A DNA stretch of 64,000 nt, taken from the NCBI GenBank assembly GCA_948567375.1, contig OX419760.1, positions 4,712,001 to 4,776,000 of the forward strand. The letters are read 5' to 3'. The position numbers and the translations under genes were made by a program. Under the pieces are notes generated by a model, which was not told the origin of the DNA, did not search any database, and saw nothing but the letters and a program-made list of their open reading frames with translations. Shown piece after piece: positions 34,845 to 46,529 of this stretch. Within the stretch, counting starts at the first letter, position 1; each line of letters begins with the position of its first letter. Source of the DNA: Lunularia cruciata. Lineage: Eukaryota > Streptophyta > Marchantiopsida > Lunulariales > Lunulariaceae.

Positions 34845-37800
34845 AGAGCATCCATAGATGTAGTTAAGAGCAAGTATGAGAAGGGGGAGTGCTCAAACTC
34901 CAAAGTTCTTAATTTGGAGCCCTTGGCACAAGAGAAGAAGAGAACTTTTTTTTAGAGGATTTATACTCTTCTCAAGAATTGACTCCTTGTAAGGATAGTC
35001 TTATGTCTACTAGGAGCACTTGCACCTCAACACCATCAACAACAAAAGCTCCAAGAAAGAAGTTGGAGGACTTCTTGCTCTCAAAGCAACAATGGAACTA
35101 CAACGTGTTGGAGGATGTTGGGAGTCACAAGGCTAACATCATAGTAGGCCAATTGATTGCTTTAAATCCTACCTTGAGAAAGAAGCTTAGAGGTGGTTTG
35201 AGTTCAACAAGGAGTAAGAGGAAGAAGAAGGTAAAAGCTCCAATATCAATGGGGGCGGTGGATGCCAAACCAACACAATGGGAGGCTTGTGAATATGCCT
35301 CCAAGATTGATGTGAGAGTGAATGGTCACAACATCAAAGATGCACTTGTTGATGGGGGATCAACAATGAATGCCATGTTAGAGAGATTGATGAAGAAGTT
35401 GGGTATGATACCCTTCAAACCTTCAACATTTGTGGTGAGCATGGCAAAGAAGCAACAAGTTCAACTAGTAGGGGTGATGGATAAGGTAGTAGTTTCAATT
35501 AGGGGAGTTCAAAATCTCATGACTTTTTAACTCTTGAAGGATTCAAATTATGATTTGCTTCTTGGGAGGCCGTGGTTGAGAGCAGCAAGCACAATTGATT
35601 GATGGCACAAAGGATACTTGAGGATTGGGTAATCAAACCATAGAGTCATAGTTCCAATCACTAACACCACCAACACTTCAAATTTAGATACATCATCTCT
35701 TGATTATTAAGAATCAAATTTAAAAGAAGGAGCTTTAGGTGTGGACACAAGCATAGAAGAAGAGACATCCATAGAGGACGATGAATCTGAATCTGATTCT
35801 GATTTAGATGTGTATAGCTTGTGTGCTATGGATTTTTCAGCTAAGCCAAAGATTTTGAAAGACCCCGAGAAATTACCATTGGCACTTGAGGAGATATAGA
35901 CGAGATTATCTACCGTCAAGTATGGTCCAAATGTTACAAAAGAGAAGAAGGTAAGATTTGAGGAGATTTTTTGCAAGTTCATCCATGTGTTTACTTTCAA
36001 TTACAAAGATCTAAAGGAAGTCACCTTGGAGGAGCACAAGATGCAAGTGGAGTCACATGCAAGACTAGTTTGCAAAAAGCAAAATTGCATTAGTCAACCA
36101 ATATCTTTAGTTGTGAAAGAGGCTATATTTATCTTTGAGGTGGAGAATTTAGAATGGGTGTCTCTAATTGTGATTGTGAAGAAAAAGAATGGAAAAATTT
36201 GGGTAGTGTGATTATAAAAAGCTCAATGTTGTTACTAAGAAGGAAAATTATCCTTTGCCATTCATTGATGAGATCTTGGAGGAGGTTGTAGGTCATGAGA
36301 GGTATAGTTTTGGAGATGGTTAACCAAATCAAGATTGTACCAAAGCATCAACAACTCACCATATTCACCACACCTTGGAGGATTATGTTTTTAAGGTCAT
36401 GCCTTTTGGGCATTGTAATGCTCCAACCATATTTTAATGGTTCATGAACAAGGTATTTGAACCTTCCATTAGGAAATGTATGAGAGATTTCATTAATGAC
36501 TTTTGTGTCTATAGGAGCAAGGAAGAGCACTTTGAGCACCTAATCAAGGTCTTGTAATGCTTGGATGAAGCAAATGCATCACTTAACCTAAAGAAATGCA
36601 TTTTTGGTTGTGAAGAAGGTCTACTATTGGGGCACATCATCTTCAAGGATGGAATAGTAGTTGACCTTGAGAAGGTGAGGAAAATCTCAAACCTTCCATT
36701 CTCTTCAAGCTTGACAAAGTTATGCCAATTCTTGGGGATGGTTGAGTAATATAGGAGTTTCATCTTTTCATTTTCCAACAAGGCTTATGCATTGACCATC
36801 TACATGAAGAAGGGCATAGAATACATGATGATTTTGGAGGATAAGGACGCTCTCAGAGCTTTTGGGGAGCTCAAGCAATCCCTTGTTACTGCTCAAATTC
36901 TGCTAAACCTGATTGTAGTAAGCCTTTCATCCTCTATTTTTATACTTCTAATGTAGCTATAGGATGAACTCTTAGTCAATTAGACCAAGATGGGCATGAT
37001 CTTCCAATAGCTAATGCTAGTAGGTAGATGGTTTTAGTATAAAATAATTTCTTCATTACGGAGAGAGAAGAGTTGGTAGTGATCTTTGGTCTAAAGAAGT
37101 TTAGACACTACTTGATTGGAAGGAAACTACCATTTTCATGGATCACAAGGCTTTGAAATATATCTTCAACAAGCCTAATGTGGAAGGGAGGCTAGTAAGG
37201 TGGAAAATACTCTTATTTGAATATGATAACACCACTAAGGATAGGTAAGGAAGAAATATGCAAATGTTAATTTGTTATCTAAGGCCTATGATCATGATGC
37301 AGATGAACCAATGGATGATTCCTTCTTGAGTGAGGAATTCATGACAATCTAAATCACTCAAGAAGTTCCAATGGAGTACAAGGAAATTGTGGACTTTGTT
37401 ATAAGACATAATTATCCAAAAGGGATGCATGCTAGGGAGAGGAAGGCCCTTGTAGCAAGATCTACACCTTACACAATGGTGGAATATATTATTTTTTACC
37501 TAGGAGTAGATGGTCTACTTTGAAGAGCAGTGGATAAGGAAGAGTCTAACTTACTCATAAAGGAGTTTCATGAAGGTTTAGTGTGTGGAGAACACTTTGC
37601 AGGAAAGGTGATTGCTTTCAAGACTCTAGATGCATGTTACCATTGAAAAGGGATTTTCAAGGATTATCTTCAGTATTGAAAAACTTGTCATGTTTTTCAA
37701 GCTTTTGCTAGAAAGTCTACCTCCACAATATCACTTAGATCAATTCCATTACAAGGACCTTTTGGGAAGTGGGGAATTGATTTTGTAAGTCCTCTCAATA

Positions 37801-37864
37801 GAACCTCATCAAACAATTGGTACATTGTGGTAGTTATCAATTATCTTACCAAGGGGGTTAGACC
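34845..37864 (+). pseudogene. Element E (old Ty3/gypsy copy), internal part 1
   Basis: Aligns from end of gag through integrase with the better preserved element D (41107-44160), with scattered substitutions, stops and small indels. Visible blocks: the protease-region frame at 34979-35530 with LVDGGSTMNAM, RT with FINDFCVYR (36489-36508), RNase H and the integrase HHCC region. The 5' LTR and most of gag are gone, cut by the family-A LTR. The sequence stops inside the integrase core at 37864, where element D is inserted, and resumes at 45683. Confidence 0.88.
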
Positions 37865-38555
37865 TGGAACACCCATTTGTGCATGTGTGTGGTATTGTGA
37901 TATTTAGCTTGGTATTACAAGTACTTAAGAGATATTATTTATATAGAGATAAAGGATGGTTCTATATTAGTCATGGTTAGCTAAAGTTAGTCATAGCTAA
38001 GATAGAGAGAACTTTACTTTAGAGGAAGTAGAAAAGATGAGCACCACTATTTTGGATTTTAGTGTGTTGACTTGGTATTATTCCTAGGTGTTTGGCTTTG
38101 AGGAAAGAGTTGAGAACTCTTGGGCCCGTAAGCCTTTTTGTTTTGGATTCTTCTTTAGTCCAAGGATAGCCCATGTGAAGGAATCATTGACTTAGTGGTT
38201 GGGTCAAGATAAGACCGCATGCTTAGGGGAATATGCCCATGTGAATGGATATTCCTTTCTACTTTTTGACTTTACTTGACTTTTAGTCTAGTAACTTGAG
38301 TTACTACGGTAATTAGTAACTTGGTACGGAACTATTTCACAAGTATATAAACAAGGGGTGAGGAGGTACTCATCATCCTTTCATTTGCAATTATCTCTCT
38401 CTCATTGAATTCTCTAGTGAGCAATGTCTTGAGTCTTGGAGTGTTAGCCTTGAAGGAGTATGATGGAGTTTGGGTTCCTTGCCTTCTTAGTGCATGGTAC
38501 GCTACCATAATAGCCATCAGAGGTTCATCCTGAGTGAGAGACAGGCCGGCTCACA
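37865..38555 (+). repeat. 5' LTR of element D
   Basis: Starts TGGAACACCC (TGTAACACCC in the other LTR) and ends GGCTCACA. A TATATAAA box at 38344-38351 predicts transcription start about 30 bases on, leaving a U5 of about 170 bp. It matches the 3' LTR base for base except for scattered changes. Confidence 0.93.
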
Positions 38556-38578
38556 TTTTTGGTTCCGTTGCCGGGACC
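38556..38578 (+). other. Primer-binding site of element D
   Basis: Directly after the 5' LTR is TTTTTGGTTCCGTTGCCGGG, similar to the TGGCGCCGTTGCCGGGG-type site seen in many plant Ty3/gypsy elements. The exact tRNA is not determined. Confidence 0.65.
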
Positions 38579-40116
38579 TCTCTAGAAGGCAAGATAATGT
38601 TCCGTGTTCAATTCTACATTAGGCAGAAGGAGGCTATGAGAGCTCACTTGGAAAGAACATTAAGAGAAGAGAGGGTTGAACTTATGTTAGAGAACCAAGA
38701 TCCATTTTTATACCCTGTAGTTCATTATGATGTCTTTGAGGTGATTTTATACATCTTGTACACATGAGAGGAATTGGAGAGATTGTGTGAGGTGGATTGC
38801 AGATTTTGGGGATTAAGGTGATTTTGGGCAAAATCTCAAGTTTGAGATCTGGACTTGAGATTTCAACACATGATAGCTTGGGTTATCTTTCAGTTACCAC
38901 ACTTGAAATTATTGTGAGAGCTTCTATGCGCACTGGGCTAGAATTTTTGAAAGTTGATAGGGTAAAGTGCTCCCGCAACTGCATGCTCTCTGGAAAATTG
39001 TACAGAGTTTACCATTTCTTCAATTTTCAGTGAATTGTCCTGAAAATTTTCAAGAACATTCACTGCATTGTATCCTACTGGCTGCCACAAAAATTAGAGG
39101 GAGATCGTTCTTGCACACGGAGAAATGAATTTTTGAAGTGAAGGGGGTGGTTTTCATACCAAATCTGAAATATGGGTGTTGAAGAGAAAGATGTCTAGGC
39201 CAAATGGATCGATGAAAAGATCTGAAATTTTGTGGGGAGTGACGCACTAGAGTTGTGATCAAGTGTGACAAATTTTAGAGGACTATGACATACTGGTTGA
39301 GAGATTTGAGTGACATTGTGAGGAAGGGTCAATTCTGCAGAGTGGAGATCTCATGCATGAGGAGTTTGAGATCAACAAAAAGCATGTTTGAGTGTTTAGA
39401 TTCATCTTGGGAACATGGAGGGTCATCAAGAGTGGAAATTGAGATTATGCAAGGTTCACCAAGGGTTTGAGGTGATTGTAGGGGTGGATTTGAGGAAAAG
39501 AGAGTTTACAATAGAATTTTAAGAGAGTGTTGAGAGGATCCAAAAACCTACACCACTTGGAGGAAAGAGTGAGTCTAAGTGCTTTTTGTGTGGAGAGAAG
39601 GGACATAAGGCAAGTTCATGTCCATTGACCTTTGAGAGCAAGAGATTGAGAGAAAGGAGAGGCTTACTGGACTTGGGTTTACATGTTGGACCTTCTTCAC
39701 CAAGATTGTGAGGAAGAAGATCTAAGACCAAGGAGTTGTGTGAGGTTTGTGGAGTGGAAGGACTTCCAAAAGGACATGAGTCTAGTGGAGTAAAAACACT
39801 TTTGGAAACTTTGGTGAAGGATCTTGGAGAGAATCTTAGTACAACTACAAAAATACTACCACCTTCATCAGCTAGTTCTCAAGATTAGTGATGGAGATAA
39901 TCTTTCAACTCATGGATAAACTATCCATGAGAGTTAGATTAATATGCACTTTAGGATTTGATGTTGCTATAGAAATCTTGGAGCAAACTGAACCTTTTGT
40001 GTTCCCTAGAGTGGATTATTCTCAGATGGTGTTAGTCATGTATGTACTCTATTAGTAATAGAGTGAGAGAAAACAAAAAAAAATTTGAGAGAAAAGAAAG
40101 ATAGTGAGGGGTTAAG
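38579..40116 (+). pseudogene. Leader with extra zinc-knuckle segment, upstream of gag
   Basis: A frame continues from the LTR junction to 38767 (with MFRVQFYIRQKEAMRAHLER). Further on, at 39580-39621, a second, separate CCHC knuckle CFLCGEKGHKASSC is encoded in the same frame as gag, followed by CEVCGVEGLPKGHE at about 39740-39780. Stops interrupt the frame (for example at 39709-39711). Gag has its own knuckle at about 40960, so this is additional coding, comparable in position to the extra ORF before gag in Ogre-type elements. Function is unknown. Confidence 0.55.
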
Positions 40117-41220
40117 ATGGGAAAACTTCCGGTTTTCTTTGGCAAGGATGGAGAAGATGTGGAGGCCTTTGTAAGAGACTTCAAGAGAGCTTGCATAGGA
40201 AAAAATGAGAGGAGGAAGAATGAGTGGGTCTCATTATTACCAGATTTCTTTGAGGATGCAACACTTACATGGTATGAGTCAAAATACCAAAAGAGAGAAA
40301 GGAGAGATGGGAAAGAGGAGTCTTGGGAGACTTTGACTTCCGCACTCATTGAGAACTTTCTTCTTGATGAGAGTTATGAGAGATTGATGAGTGAGGTTAC
40401 ATTTCTCAAGCAAGGAGATGGAGAGAAAGTGAGAGTCTATATGAAAAGAGTGGAAAAGTTGGAGTCCAGATTTTGCATAGTGTTGAGGAAGGGTGGAGAT
40501 GATGTGGAGACTACAATGATTGGCATAGGGGCCATGCTCACCAAGAATTTTGTGGGAGGGTTGAGACCACAAATTAGAAGCAAGGTGAGATATGAGAAAC
40601 TTTCTTCCAAGGTTGAAGCTATCAAGATCGCAATTCGTATGGAGAAAAGTTTGGAAGGGGATGAGAGTGATTTGGTGGTGAAGGAGGTTGTGCATCCTCC
40701 TCAAGGCTACAAGTATGGTGGAATTTTTGATACTTTGGTGACAAGGGTTGCACCACAAGTAGTAATTGCTCCAGTTCTTGCACCTCTACCAAAAGATCCA
40801 CTCCAAACCATCACAGAACAACTTGCGGATCTCAAGATCAATGTGGTGCAACTATGGGAGAAGAGAGAGGTGGATCAGAATGTAGGGAGAGGGCCTAGGA
40901 GTTATGGAAACTATCCATATAGAGGAGGCCAACAAGCTAACAATTTCAATGATAGAAATTGTTTTGGTTGTGGAGGAAGAGGCCATATCCAAAGGAATTG
41001 CCCAAATTCCACTTACCATGGAGGAAGGGGTTATGAGGGAGCCAATAGAGGGAAAGAGGGATGTAGTGAAACCCAAGTGGCTCCTAATCCCAACAAAGAT
41101 AAGGGGATAGCATCCATAGATGTGGTTGAGAGCAAGTATGAGAAGGGAGAGTGCTCAAACCCCAAGGGTCTTAATTTGGAGCTTTTGGCACAAGAGAAGA
41201 AGAGACCTCGTTTTGCATAG
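40117..41220 (+). pseudogene. gag of element D (367 codons, open)
   Basis: Open frame starting MGKLPVFFGKDGEDVEAFVRDF. The first 200 residues have the capsid-like pattern of plant Ty3 gag proteins (ATLTWYESKY, RVYMKRVEKLE, FVGGLRPQIRSKV). A CFGCGGRGHIQRNC zinc knuckle is near residue 285. The frame ends in TAG at 41218-41220, but the downstream protease is in the same frame with no intervening shift. Gag packages the RNA into virus-like particles. It is itself unbroken, but it belongs to an element whose pol is interrupted. Confidence 0.85.
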
Positions 41221-44200
41221 GATGTTCACTTTTCTCAAGGATTTACTTCAAGCACGGATACTCCTATGTTTACTAGGAGCACTCGCACCTCAACACCATC
41301 AACAACAATGACTCCAAGGAAGAAGTTGGGGATGGAGGATTTCTTGATTTCAAAGCAACAATGGAACTACAATATGTTGGAGGATGTTGGTAGTCACAAG
41401 GTTAACATCACATTGGGCCAATTAATTGCTTTGAACCCTACCTTGAGAAAGGAGCTTAGAGGTGGTTTGAGTTCTACAAGGAGCAAGAAGAAGAAGAAGG
41501 CAAAAGTTCCAATATCAATGGGGGTGGTGGATGCCAAGTTAACACCATGGGAGGCTTGTGAATATACCTCCAAGATTGATGTGAGAGTGAATGGTCACAA
41601 CATCAAGAATGCATTGGTTGATGGAGGATCAGCAGTGAATGCCATGTCAGAAAGGTTGATGAAGAAAATGGGTATGATACCCTCAAGACCTTCAACATTT
41701 GTGGTGAGCATGGCAAACAAGCAACAAGTTTGACCAGTAGGAGTGATGGATAAGGTGGTAGTTTCAGTTATGGGAGTTCAAAATCTCATGACTTTCCAAG
41801 TCTTGAAGGATTCAAGCTATGACTTACTTCTTGGGAGGCCATGGTTGAGAGCAGCACACACAACTGATCAATGGCACAAAGGGTACTTGAGGATTGGGCC
41901 ATCAAACCATAGAGTTACAGTTCCTGTGACTAACAACACCAACACTTCACATTCAGATACACCATCTTGTGATTATTGGGAATCAGATTCTAAAGAAGGA
42001 GCTTCAAGTGTGGACACAAGCATGGAGGAAGAGACTTCCACGGAGGAGGATGAATCTGAATCTGATTCAGATGTGTATCCTTTGTGTGCTATGGATTTTG
42101 CACCTAAGCCAGAGGTTTTGAAAGACCCAAACAAATCACCATTGACACTTGAGGAGGTAGAGAGAAGGTTATCTACCCTCAAGTATGGTCCAAATGTGAC
42201 CAAGGAGGAGAAGGTGAGATTTGAGGAGATTTTCCGCAAGTTCATCCATGTGTTTGCTTTCAATTACAAGGATTTGAAGGAAGTCACCTTGGAGGAGCAC
42301 AAGATAGAGGTGGAGTCACATGCAAGACCAATCCGCCAAAAGCAACGTCGCATTAGCCCACCAATATCTTTGGTTGTGAAGGAGGAGATTGATAAGCTCA
42401 AGGAGGCTAGATTTATCTTTGAGGTGGAGAATTCAGAATGGGTGTATCCAATTGTCATTGTGAAGAAAAAGAATGGCAAGCTTCGGGTATGTGTGGATTA
42501 CAAGAAGCTCAATGCTGCTACCAAGAAGGACTACTACCCATTGCCATTCATTGATGAGATCTTGGAGGAGGATGCAGGTCATGAGAGGTACAATTTTGGA
42601 GATGGTTATAGTGGATATAACCAAATCAAGATTGCACCAGAGCATCAACAACTCACCACGTTCACCACACCTTGGGGAACTTATGCTTTCAAGGTCATGC
42701 CTTTTGGGCTTTGCAATGCTCCAGCCACATTCCAACGGTTCATGAACAAGGTATTTGAACCTTTCATTGGGAAATTTGTGAGAGACTTCATTAATGACTT
42801 TTGTGTCTATGGGAGCAAGGAGGAGCACTTAGAGCACTTAATCAAAGTCTTGCAACGCTTGGATGAGGCAAATGCATCACTCAACCCAAAAAAGTGCATT
42901 TTTGGATGTGAAGAAGGTCTACTTTTGGGGCACATCATCTCCAAGGATGGAATAATAGTTGATCCTGAGAAGGTGAGGAAAATCTCAGACCTTCCATTCC
43001 TTTCAAGCTTGACAAAGTTACGCCAATTCTTGGGGATGGTTGGATACTATAGGAGGTTCATCTTCTCATTTTCCAACAAAGCTTATGCATTGACCATCTA
43101 CATGAAGAAGGGTGTAGATTACATGGTGATTTTGGAGGACAAGGAGGCTCTCAAAGCTTTTGAGGAGCTCAAGCAATCCCTTGTTGTAGCTCCAATTCTT
43201 GCTAAACCTGATTGGAGTAAGCCTTTCATCCTCTACACTGATGCTTCTAATGTAGCTGTAGGATGCACTCTTAGTCAATTAGACCAAGATTGGCATGATC
43301 ATCCAATAGCTTATGCTAGTAGGCAGATGGTTTCAGCAGAGAAGAACTACTCTGTCACAGAGAGAGAAGGGTTGGCAGTGATCTTTGGTCTCAAGAAGTT
43401 TAAACACTACTTGATTGGAGGGAAAGCCACCATTGTCATGGATCACAAGGCTTTGAAGTACATCTTCAACAAGCCTAATGTTGAAGGGAGACTAGCAAGG
43501 TGGATGATACTCTTATCTGAGTATGACTACACCATTGAGGATAGGCCAGGAAAGAAACATGCAAATGCTGATTTGTTATCTAGAGCCTATGATCATGATG
43601 GAGATGAGCCAGTGGATGATTCCTTCCCGGATGAGGAGCTCATGACAATCTCAGTCACTCAAGAGATTCCAATGGAGTACAAGGAGATTGTGGATTTTGT
43701 GACAAGAGGTAACTATCCAGAAGGGATGCATGCTAGGGAGAGGAAGGCCCTTGCAGCAAGATCTAGACCTTACACAATGGTGGAGGATATTCTTTTTCAC
43801 CAAGGAGCAGATGGTCTACTTCAAAGAGCAGTGGGTAAGGAAGTCTCTATCCTACTCATTAAGGAGTTTCATGAAGGTTTAGTATGTGGAGGACACTTTG
43901 CAAGAAAGGTGACTGCTTTCAAGATTCTAGATGCAGGTTACCATTGGAGAGGGATTTTCAAGGATTGTCTTGATTATTGCAAAACTTGTCATGTTTGTCA
44001 AGCTTTTGCTAGAAAGTCTACATCCACTCCACCACTTAGATCAATTCCATTGCTAGGACCTTTTGAGAAGTGGGGAATTGATTTTGTAGGTCCTCTCAAT
44101 AGAACCCCAAGGAACAATCGGTACATTGTGGTAGTTACTGATTACCTTACTAAGTGAGTTGAGGCTAGACCATTGAGGGACAAGAATGAAGATGAAGTGG

Positions 44201-44943
44201 GTAGATTTCTTTATGAACGCATTATCACTAGGTTTGGATGCCCTTTGGAGTTGGTTTCTGATAGAGGAGGAGAGTTTACAAGGAGCATTACTACAGCCAT
44301 GCTACAACATTCCTCTATCACACATAGAGTAACTACATCCTATAAGCCAAATTCCAATGGCTTGGCAGAGAGAACCAATTAGACCTTGTGCACGATGTTG
44401 GCCAAAGATGCAGAAATGGAGGGGGCTAAACATCATTGGGACAAGAGGATTCATGCAGTTTTGTGGGAGTATAGGACAACCATGAAGACTTCCACCGGAT
44501 ATTCTCCATTTCAATTGGTGTATGGTATTGAGTCTACCTTACCTATTCACTTTGATCTTCCTACCTTCCAAAGCATTCATAGGAGATTGAAGAAAGCACA
44601 AGGAGGTAATGCAGAGAAGTTAAGGAAGGATCAACTCATGGAGTTGGAAGAGGCAAGAGCAGTTGCTATGGTTCGAGAGGAGCAAGCCCAAAGGAAACAA
44701 AAGAAGAGCTATGACAAGAGGCAAGGAAAGAAGAAGGTGGAGACTTTCAAAGAAGGTGATTGTGTAATGTTGTTTGATTCCATTCCATTCAAGAGAGTGC
44801 AAAAGAAGTTTTTGCCTAAGTATTTTGGACCTTTGATAGTGGAGAAGGTGTGGGGCAATTACACCTATGATCTCAAGGAGTTGGGAGGAAAACACTTTGA
44901 TAGGGTTAACCATGATAAGTTGAAGATGTACCATAGAAGGTAG
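41221..44943 (+). pseudogene. pol of element D: protease, RT, RNase H, integrase
   Basis: All of gag-pol (40117-44943) lies in one frame, broken only by stops at 41218, 41731, 44155 and 44380. Protease has LVDGGSAVNAM (about 41615). RT runs from about 42380 to 43000, with DGYSGYNQ, MPFGLCNAPATF and an active site FINDFCVYG at 42787-42813, where the usual first Asp of the DD pair is Asn. RNase H has FILYTDASN near 43230. Integrase has its zinc-binding H-H-C-C region (43867-44000), IDFVGP (about 44073), VSDRGGEF (about 44257) and GLAERTN (about 44360). The frame ends at 44943, 49 bp before the 3' LTR. The stops and the active-site change argue it is not autonomous now. Confidence 0.9.
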
Positions 44944-44991
44944 AGAGACCTTCACTTTGAGGACAAAGTGAAAACTTAGTCCAGGGGTAAA

Positions 44992-45682
44992 TGTAACACC
45001 CATTTGTGCATGTGTGTGGTATTGTGATATTTAGCTTGGTATTACAAGTACTTAAGAGATATTATTTATATAGAGATAAAGGATGGTTCTATATTAGTCA
45101 TGGTTAGCTAAAGTTAGTCATAGCTAAGATAGAGGGGACTTTACTTTAAAGGAAGTAGAAAAGATGAGCATCACTATTTTGGATTTTAGTGTGTTGACTT
45201 GGTATTATTCCTAGGTGTTTGGCTTTGAGGAAGAGTTGAGAACTCTTGGGCCCGCAAGCCTTTTTGTTTTGGATTCTTCTTTAGTCCAAGGATAGCCCAT
45301 GTGAAGGAATCCTTAACTTAGTGGTTGAGTCAAGATAAGACCGCATGCTTAGGGGAATATGCCCATGTGAATGGATATTCCTTTCTACTTTTTGACTTTA
45401 CTTGACTTTTAGTCTAGTAACTTGAGTTACTACGGTAATTAGTAACTTTGGTACGTAACTATTTCACAAGTATATAAACAAGGGGTGAGGAGGTACTCAT
45501 CATCCTTTCATTTGCAACTATCTCTCTCTCATTGAGTTCTCTAGTGAGCAATGTCTTGAGTCTTGGAGTGTTAGCCTTGGAGGAGTATGATGGAGTTTCG
45601 GTTCCTTGCCTTCTTAGTGCATAGTGCGCTACCATAATAGCCATCAGAGGTTCATCCTGAGTGAGAGACAGGCCGGCTCACA
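44992..45682 (+). repeat. 3' LTR of element D
   Basis: 691 bp, TGTAACACCC to GGCTCACA, with a TATATAAA box at 45471-45478. It is preceded by a purine-rich AGTCCAGGGGTAAA tract, the likely plus-strand primer. It is followed directly by element E sequence starting GACCATTGAGGG, the continuation of E's integrase. Confidence 0.93.
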
Positions 45683-46207
45683 GACCATTGAGGGACAAGA
45701 ATGAAAATGAACTTGGGAGATTTCTTCATGAACACATTATCACTAGGTTTGGGTGTCCTTTGGAGTTGGTTTTTGATAAAGGAGTAGAGTTTACAGCCAT
45801 GCTATGATGTTTTTCTATCTCACATAGAGTAACTACATCCTATAAGCCAAATTCCAATGGCTTGGCAGAGAGAACCAGATGTGCATGTCAGTCAGATAGT
45901 CAGACCAGAGAATCAGACCCTATTCATGATGTTGGCAAAGATGCAAAAATAAAGGGAGCAAAACATCATTAGGACAAGAGGATTCATGTAATTTTTTGGG
46001 AGTATAGGACAACCATGAAGACTTCCAATAGATATTCTCCATTTCAATTGGTATATGGTATTGCATCTTTTCACATATTCCCTTTGATCTTCCTACCTTC
46101 CAAAGCATTCATAAGAGATTGAAGAAAGTACAAGGAGGTGATGTAGAGAAGTCAAGGAAGGATCAACTCATGGAATTGGAAGAGGCAAGAGTAGTTGCTA
46201 TGGTTCA
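45683..46207 (+). pseudogene. Element E, internal part 2 (integrase remnant)
   Basis: Continuation of E's integrase coding after the D insertion, aligning with D 44170-44672 with several stops and indels. A small 38-bp extra segment rich in GTCAGA/CAGACC lies at about 45876-45912. It ends at GTTCA (46203-46207), the left target-duplication copy of element C. Confidence 0.85.
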
Positions 46208-46277
46208 TGTAACAATATGGAGTTTAGCAATGAAGTTAGTTGGGCTCACGAAGAAGCACATAAGACAAATTAGCCTA

Positions 46278-46500
46278 GAATATTCCGGAAGTATCTAGGA
46301 AGCTTCTTGGGAAGCTTCCTGGTTAGCTTAGCTTGCACCTTAAGTAAGTAGCTTCTAGAAGAAAGCTTCTAGAAGCTTCCAACTAGCTTAGCTTGCACGC
46401 CAAGTATGTGGCTTTTAGAAGGAAGCTTCTTGAGAAGCTTCCTAGTTAACTTGGCTTGCACTCTAAGAAAGCGGCTTGAGGAAGCTTCTTGAGAAGCTTC
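46278..46500. promoter_or_regulatory. Array of heat-shock-element-like motifs in the 5' LTR
   Basis: The plant HSE is alternating GAA and TTC units spaced by two bases. GAATATTCCGGAA at 46278-46290 is a perfect three-unit site. TTCTAGAAGCTTC at 46367-46379 is another, next to TTCTAGAA at 46353-46360. GAAGCTTC pairs occur at 46299 and 46311, 46422 and 46434, and 46481 and 46493. The TATA box begins 21 bp after the last pair. The motif match is direct; heat response is inferred. Confidence 0.75.
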
Positions 46501-46521
46501 TCAAGAGCCTTGTATGCTACC

Positions 46522-46529
46522 TATAAATA
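46522..46529 (+). promoter_or_regulatory. TATA box of element C
   Basis: TATAAATA directly downstream of the HSE-like array, in the position expected for the LTR promoter. The same box is at 51745-51752 in the 3' LTR. Confidence 0.75.

Larger units (their letters stand above)
37865..45682 (+). mobile_element. Element D: complete-structure Ty3/gypsy retrotransposon, 7.8 kb
   Basis: Two 691-bp LTRs (37865-38555 and 44992-45682) differ by roughly 15 substitutions and two 1-base indels by hand alignment, about 2%. After the 5' LTR comes a primer-binding-site-like sequence. Next are a 1.5-kb leader with its own zinc knuckle, gag and pol (order protease, RT, RNase H, integrase), and a purine-rich tract before the 3' LTR. 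It sits inside element E, its own relative. The target bases GACC are present on both sides (37861-37864 and 45683-45686), consistent with a 4-5-bp duplication. No chromodomain is seen after integrase. Integrase after RNase H makes it Ty3/gypsy rather than Ty1/copia. The leader ORF recalls the Tat/Ogre group, but lineage needs a tree. Confidence 0.93.
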
